Positions 4,911 to 8,311 of a stretch of 8,311 bases of DNA are shown here, piece after piece. Position numbers and translations under genes: made by a program. Source of the DNA: an uncultured Eubacteriales bacterium (lineage in GTDB: Bacteria; Bacillota; Clostridia; Oscillospirales; Acutalibacteraceae). A model generated the notes under the pieces. It was not told the origin of the DNA. It did no database searches and saw nothing but the letters and a program-made list of their open reading frames with translations. The stretch spans positions 1 through 8,311 of the forward strand of contig CAKSDA010000073.1 in assembly GCA_934444895.1 (NCBI GenBank), read 5' to 3'. The stretch's first letter is position 1; every line of letters starts with the position of its first letter.

Positions 4911-5768
4911 TTAAAATCCTCGGCTGCTTCCGCCACCTGAGAATCCGCCTCCGCCACCGGAAAAGCCTCCGCCTCCCCTGCCGCCGAAGGAACCGCCTCC
5001 ACCGAAAAATCCGCCGCCGGATCCGGGACCGCCGAAGAATCCGCCGCCGGATCCGGGACCGCCGAAGAACAAAAATGGGAATATACCGTGATTTCTGCGG
5101 CGTTTTCTGAAAAAGAATGACAATAAAAAGATTATTATAATAATCGAAGATACTATTTTTTCTACATAATCAGAATCATCATCGTTTGAATAATCGTAAT
5201 CATCATAATTTGCCTGTGTAGTTGCGTCCGGAGTTAAATTATATTCCTTATACACTTCATTTACAACATCGCTGTAAATTGCCGTAATCCCAAGCGAAAA
5301 TTGATCGTTTGACAAATACTTTTCGGTATAGCGATCTATAATTCTTCCTGCCTTTGCGTCGTTAATAGCGCCCTCCAGTCCGGAGCCTACCTCTATTCTG
5401 ATTTTTCGTTCTTCAAGAGCAAGAAGTATAAGAACTCCGTTATTGTTTTCCTCGTTTCCTACTCCCCATTTTCTGGCAAGCTTTATTGAGTAGCTTTCTA
5501 TATCAGCACCCTGCATGTTTTTAACCGTAACCGCAACAACCTGTGCCTTAGATGCATCAGAGGCTTTATAAAGCGCCGTTCCCATATTCATGATCGCCTG
5601 TTCCTGTTCCGGATCTATTATTTCAGCAAAATCGTTCACAAAGAAGTTGCTTGTCGGTTCCGGTAGCTTTACCTCTTTTTGGGTTTCGCCGCACGAGCAA
5701 AATAACAATACTGCCGCCAGTGCCGAAAACAATAGACAAACTGCCTTTTTCAGTTTTCGGAAACTCAT
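4911..5768 (-). CDS. TPM-domain (YgcG-type) membrane protein with Gly-rich C-terminus
   Basis: 285 residues. It has an N-terminal hydrophobic signal (about 9-26) ending LLFCSCGE, which resembles a lipobox with C26 or C24 as the lipidated residue. The TPM domain follows at about 40-175: VNDFAEIID at 44-52, RKWGVGNEENNNGVLILLA at 99-117, and the core RKIRIEVGSGLEGAINDAKA at 121-140. An acidic Tyr/Asp linker (188-201), a membrane helix (about 204-220), a basic stop-transfer RKRRR, and a Gly/Phe/Ser tail (235-285) complete it. TPM domains appear in a thylakoid photosystem II repair factor and in many bacterial envelope proteins, where the function is unknown. It starts with an ATGA overlap with lemA and a GGAGG site 10 bases upstream, implying translational coupling. 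The pairing with lemA is common in bacteria. The Gly tail contains an exact DNA duplication (5011-5070). Confidence 0.9.
   Translation of the reverse strand: MSFRKLKKAVCLLFSALAAVLLFCSCGETQKEVKLPEPTSNFFVNDFAEIIDPEQEQAIMNMGTALYKASDASKAQVVAVTVKNMQGADIESYSIKLARKWGVGNEENNNGVLILLALEERKIRIEVGSGLEGAINDAKAGRIIDRYTEKYLSNDQFSLGITAIYSDVVNEVYKEYNLTPDATTQANYDDYDYSNDDDSDYVEKIVSSIIIIIFLLSFFFRKRRRNHGIFPFLFFGGPGSGGGFFGGPGSGGGFFGGGGSFGGRGGGGFSGGGGGFSGGGSSRGF
5011..5070 (-). repeat. 30-bp tandem duplication within the Gly-rich tail of the TPM gene
   Basis: Positions 5011-5040 and 5041-5070 are two head-to-tail 30-base copies that differ only at the last base (t versus c). Each encodes the ten residues FFGGPGSGGG, so the duplication keeps frame. 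The near identity at DNA level, including wobble positions, points to a recent slippage or recombination event. The sequence before 5011 (accgaaaaat) is a degenerate further copy edge. Confidence 0.9.
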
Positions 5769-6343
5769 TTAAAACTAACCTCCGGAACTTTTTCCGCTCC
5801 CTTGTCAGCTTCAAAATAATCTACCTTTTCAAAACCGAAAATTCCTGCGAAAATGTTTGACGGGAATTTTGTTATTTTTACATTATATTTTTTTGCTGCC
5901 TCGTTATAATCATTTCTTGCCGCTGTAATTCGGTTTTCTGTTCCGGCAAGTTCATCGGAAAGCGCAATAAAATTTTCGTTAGCCTTTAAGTTCGGATAAT
6001 TTTCTACCACTACCAAAAGTCTTGAAACCGCAGATGAAAGCTCATCGTTTGCCTTATCCATTTCGCTAACGGTGTTGGCTCCGGCCAATTTGCTCCTGGC
6101 GCTAGCTATATCGTTATAAACCGATTCTTCATGATTTGCATATCCCTTAACCGTGTTAACTAAATTGGGTATTAAATCACTTCTTCTTTGAAGTTGAGTG
6201 CTTATTGTAGATTGCTTATTATCAACCTGAGCTTTTAATTCAACCATTGAATTATAGCTGCTTGCGAAAATAGCAATAACTGCAAGTACCGCTAAAATAA
6301 CTATACCCCAGACAACCAGTTTTTTATTTTTGGATTTTTCCAT
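5765..6343 (-). CDS. lemA: LemA family membrane protein
   Basis: 192 residues from the chosen start. A short basic N-terminus (MEKSKNKK) precedes one membrane helix (about residues 10-29); the rest is a long helical domain predicted to lie outside the cytoplasm or along the membrane. Conserved LemA segments are plain: QRRSDLIPNLVNTVKGYANHEE at about 52-73 (shown here in two parts, QRRSDLIPNL and VNTVKGYANHEE), VVVENYPNLKANENF near 111-125, and ELAGTENRITAARNDYNEAAKKYN near 131-154 (ELAGTENRI, then TAARNDYNEAAKKYN). The biochemical function is unknown. The start is ATG at 6343, because AAAGGTGAG just upstream matches the 16S tail; the GTG at 6352 is part of that site. It is the first gene of the lemA-TPM-FNT-unknown unit and overlaps the TPM gene by 4 bases. 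Confidence 0.95.
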   Translation of the reverse strand: MEKSKNKKLVVWGIVILAVLAVIAIFASSYNSMVELKAQVDNKQSTISTQLQRRSDLIPNLVNTVKGYANHEESVYNDIASARSKLAGANTVSEMDKANDELSSAVSRLLVVVENYPNLKANENFIALSDELAGTENRITAARNDYNEAAKKYNVKITKFPSNIFAGIFGFEKVDYFEADKGAEKVPEVSFK

Positions 6344-6368
6344 AAAACTCACCTTTCCAAACTATTGT

Positions 6369-6397
6369 ATTGTAATTAAAATATATTTAAAATTCAA
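6369..6397 (-). promoter_or_regulatory. Candidate promoter of the lemA operon
   Basis: On the minus strand, -35 TTGAAT (6397-6392), a 17-base spacer and -10 TACAAT (6374-6369) match consensus at 5 and 5 of 6 positions. The predicted start is about 20 bases before the lemA ATG. The region is very AT-rich, so chance matches are likely, but spacing and distance to the gene are right. A second TACAAT at 6369-6364 is too far from the -35. Confidence 0.5.
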
Positions 6398-6444
6398 TAT
6401 ATTAAAAAGTATACCATGGAATTATGAATAAATATACATTTTTT

Positions 6445-6494
6445 ATATGCTTCGGAATTTATATGTTTCGGACACAACAATCATTGTATCCGAA
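6445..6494. repeat. TTCGGA repeats and inverted repeat upstream of lemA
   Basis: The 12-mers at 6445-6456 and 6461-6472 (ATATGCTTCGGA and ATATGTTTCGGA) match at 11 of 12 bases with a 16-base period. A third TTCGGA lies inverted at 6489-6494. The inner pair (6467-6472 with 6489-6494, continued by ACAA/TTGT) makes an 11-bp stem with a 6-base loop in minus-strand RNA, including one U-G pair. No U-run follows. It lies between the nif3-like stop and the lemA promoter, so it could be an operator, a 3'-end stabiliser, or a weak terminator. Confidence 0.5.
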
Positions 6495-6516
6495 TTGTTT
6501 TATTTAGGCTTTATTA

Positions 6517-7272
6517 TCAAACAGATTTAATTTTTTCATTATTGTATCCTATAAATTCTACTTCGCAAATACTGTTGTTAAGCTTTTTTACAAGAGGTTC
6601 TATCACAACATTTTCAGTAGCGTAATGACCGCCGTCAAATAAAGGATAGCCCATTTCAATCGCCGAAATAAACACGCTGTGTTTAACATCTGCGGTTAAA
6701 AATGCATCTGCGTTCTTAGCAGCCAGAGTTAAAAAATCACCCCCGGAGCCGCCGCAAACCGCAACTGTCTTTATAATCTTATCCGAATCTGCATATCTAA
6801 CGCTGCTTTTAAGGTGATTTTTTACATGCGTTGCAAAATCTCCGGCTTTCATTTCTTCTTTTAAATTACCGTACCTAAAAGCGAATCCGTCATCGGAATC
6901 AATTCTTTTAATATTATTAAGCTCAATAGCCCTTGCAAGACAATCGTTAACACCGTCGGCCGCACTGTCCAAATTGGTGTGCATTGAAATTACGGATATT
7001 TTATTCTCAATACAACTTATAATTTTTTTGCCGTCGCCGCCAGAGACTATCTGCTTAATGGGGCTAAAAATTATCGGATGATGACTTATTATAAGCTCTG
7101 CTTTTTTTTGAACTGCATAATCAATTGCAGACGAAGTGCAGTCTAAACATACAACGGTCTTTGTTACATTTCGCTCCCGATCACCAATTAAAAATCCGCT
7201 GTTATCATAAGGCATTGCAAGCTCCGGCGGCGCTATTTCACAAAGCTTTTTAAAAACCTCGCCGATCTTCAA
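6517..7272 (-). CDS. Nif3/YbgI-family dinuclear metal-centre protein
   Basis: 251 residues. Members form hexameric toroids with a two-metal site; they are often labelled 'GTP cyclohydrolase I type 2', but the physiological role is unsettled. The metal ligands are all visible: H64 and H65 in ISHHPIIF, D102 in HTNLD, and H216 and E220 in GGHYATE. MPYDNSGFLIGD at about 20-31 and the CGGSGGDFL loop at about 173-181 are also family features. The short form is seen, without the PII-like insert found in some homologues such as Bacillus YqfO. The start is TTG at 7272-7270: GGAAGGTGA (7285-7277) ends 4 bases upstream, and the protein then begins MKIGEVFKKLCEIAPPELAM, as relatives do. A longer reading from TTG at 7314 lacks such a site. 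In many Firmicutes the neighbour is trmK; here it is glnS. Confidence 0.93.
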   Translation of the reverse strand: MKIGEVFKKLCEIAPPELAMPYDNSGFLIGDRERNVTKTVVCLDCTSSAIDYAVQKKAELIISHHPIIFSPIKQIVSGGDGKKIISCIENKISVISMHTNLDSAADGVNDCLARAIELNNIKRIDSDDGFAFRYGNLKEEMKAGDFATHVKNHLKSSVRYADSDKIIKTVAVCGGSGGDFLTLAAKNADAFLTADVKHSVFISAIEMGYPLFDGGHYATENVVIEPLVKKLNNSICEVEFIGYNNEKIKSV

Positions 7273-7336
7273 AAAATCACCTTCCAACTTTTTTAAAATA
7301 AAATAACTATACAAATATCCATATTAAACCAGCCAT

Positions 7337-7365
7337 ATAATAAATAACCATATAAACAACTTCAA
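7337..7365 (-). promoter_or_regulatory. Possible promoter of the nif3-like gene
   Basis: On the minus strand, -35 TTGAAG (7365-7360), a 17-base spacer and -10 TATTAT (7342-7337) lie in the AT-rich 111-base gap between glnS and the nif3-like gene. The leader would be about 58 bases. The -10 and the spacing are good and the -35 is moderate. No convincing glnS terminator is visible here, so read-through from glnS is the alternative. Confidence 0.35.
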
Positions 7366-7383
7366 ATCATGCGTTGGCATTAT

Positions 7384-8311
7384 TTATTTTGCATTAAAAG
7401 AATCCTTCAGCGCAACTGTGCGGTTAATGATTATTTCGTCATCGGTTGTATCAGGATCTACTGTGAAATACCCCTGGCGCATAAACTGGAATACATCTCC
7501 GGGTTTTGCAGCCGCAACATCAGGTTCAATTTTTGCATTCTTAATAATACTTAAAGAATTCGGATTTATATTTTCCGCAAAGGAAGTTACACCCTCTTCA
7601 TCCGACGGATTGGGCACCATAAACAAACGATCGTAAAGTCTTACCGTGGCATTTTTTGCAACCGCCGCCGAAACCCAGTGCAATGTTCCCTTTACCTTGC
7701 GCCCATCAGGAGAATTGCCGCCTTTTGATTTTGGATCATATGTGCAGTGAACAGCCGTAATATTCCCGCTTTCATCCTTTTCCAAAGATGCAAACTTAAT
7801 GAAGTAAGCCCCCTTAAGCCGCACTTCTTTTTCCGGGCAAAGTCTGAAATATTTATTTGGCGGATCCAACATAAAATCATCCTGCTCAATAAATATTTCC
7901 TTTGAAAATGTAACCTTTTTGGTTCCCAGTTCAGGCTTGTTTGGATTAATCTCAACCTCAAGCTCTTCGGTTTTTTCATCATCATAATTATCAATTATTA
8001 CCTTTAACGGTTTTAAAACCGCCATGGCTCTTTCGGCATTTAAATTAAGATAATCCCTAACGCATGCTTCAAACAACGCAAAATCAATTACGCTGTACGC
8101 TTTTGAAACACCTATTCTGGAAACAAATTCTCTAACTGCCTGTGCAGGATATCCGCGCCTTCTCATTCCGCAAATGGTAGCCATTCTGGGATCGTCCCAT
8201 CCGCTTACCAGTCCGTCCTTAACAAGCTTTAAACACTTTCTTTTGCTGGTTAGAGTATAGTTAACATTCATTCTTGCAAATTCTATCTGTCTGGGAGGCA
8301 TTTTTATATCA
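7384..8311 (-). CDS. glnS: Glutaminyl-tRNA synthetase, C-terminal part (5' end outside window)
   Basis: This enzyme charges tRNA-Gln with glutamine. About 309 residues are visible and the frame runs open through the window edge, so the N-terminal half of the Rossmann catalytic domain, including the HIGH motif, is missing. The visible part begins DIKMPPRQIEFARMNVNYT, followed by the KMSKS-equivalent loop LTSKRK, then VSGWDDPRMATICGMRRRGYP. The anticodon-binding beta-barrels follow, with ENYDDEKTEELE, NPNKPELGTKKVTFS, GRKVKGTLHWVSA, RLYDRLFMVPNPSDEEG and, near the end, NRTVALKDSF. The methionine at 8301 is internal, not a start. GlnRS is absent from many Bacilli, which use GatCAB instead, but is common in Clostridia, which supports the placement of the organism. 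The stop TAA is at 7384-7386. Confidence 0.97.
   Translation of the reverse strand, partial: DIKMPPRQIEFARMNVNYTLTSKRKCLKLVKDGLVSGWDDPRMATICGMRRRGYPAQAVREFVSRIGVSKAYSVIDFALFEACVRDYLNLNAERAMAVLKPLKVIIDNYDDEKTEELEVEINPNKPELGTKKVTFSKEIFIEQDDFMLDPPNKYFRLCPEKEVRLKGAYFIKFASLEKDESGNITAVHCTYDPKSKGGNSPDGRKVKGTLHWVSAAVAKNATVRLYDRLFMVPNPSDEEGVTSFAENINPNSLSIIKNAKIEPDVAAAKPGDVFQFMRQGYFTVDPDTTDDEIIINRTVALKDSFNAK

Noticed and set aside
6411..6420. CCATGG palindrome upstream of lemA as an operator
   Set aside because: A six-base palindrome in AT-rich DNA is expected by chance and has no matching arms beyond it.
8299..8301. ATG as the start of a short glnS or a separate C-terminal protein
   Set aside because: The frame stays open upstream with family-matching residues (D-I-K before MPPRQ), and no ribosome binding site is visible in the few bases available; it is the interior of GlnRS.

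Overview
The window reads as a chromosomal segment of a low-GC Gram-positive bacterium, most likely an anaerobic member of the Clostridia (Oscillospiraceae/Ruminococcaceae-like). The basis is the strong AGGAGG-type ribosome binding sites, TTG and GTG starts, AT-rich intergenic DNA with consensus TTGACA/TATAAT promoters, the rpmH-rnpA-yidD-yidC-jag order, a GlnRS gene, and a LemA/TPM pair. This placement is inference. Every gene I can support lies on the minus strand, so transcription runs from high to low coordinates.

Right end (8311 to 6517): the 3' two-thirds of glnS (glutaminyl-tRNA synthetase), cut by the window edge, then a Nif3/YbgI-family dinuclear-metal protein with a possible promoter of its own. 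Middle (6397 to 3298): a candidate promoter drives a tightly packed four-gene unit. It holds lemA, a TPM-domain lipoprotein-like protein with a Gly-rich tail (ATGA overlap with lemA), a divergent formate/nitrite-type (FNT) channel, and a 250-residue soluble protein I do not recognise. Left part (3242 to 171): the conserved rpmH-rnpA-yidD-yidC-jag cluster, covering ribosomal protein L34, the RNase P protein, and membrane-insertion functions with the RNA-binding protein Jag/KhpB. rpmH has a very good promoter and a structured leader. A terminator-like hairpin and a second candidate promoter separate it from rnpA. Far left (140 to 1): a CAU-anticodon tRNA (Met or Ile2) with a perfect consensus promoter.

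The L34 cluster is detached from its usual neighbours: there is no dnaA upstream of rpmH and no mnmE/mnmG/rsmG after jag. No mobile element, CRISPR array, rRNA or phage gene is visible, and no gene-free stretch exceeds about 220 bases. For four genes (jag, yidC, lemA, nif3-like) the longest open frame begins inside or upstream of the ribosome binding site, and I moved the start to the codon that site serves. I see no clear new multi-gene defence or biosynthetic system. The most interesting unexplained items are the FNT/unknown-protein pair attached to lemA-TPM, the palindrome inside the rnpA promoter spacer, and the TTCGGA repeats upstream of lemA.
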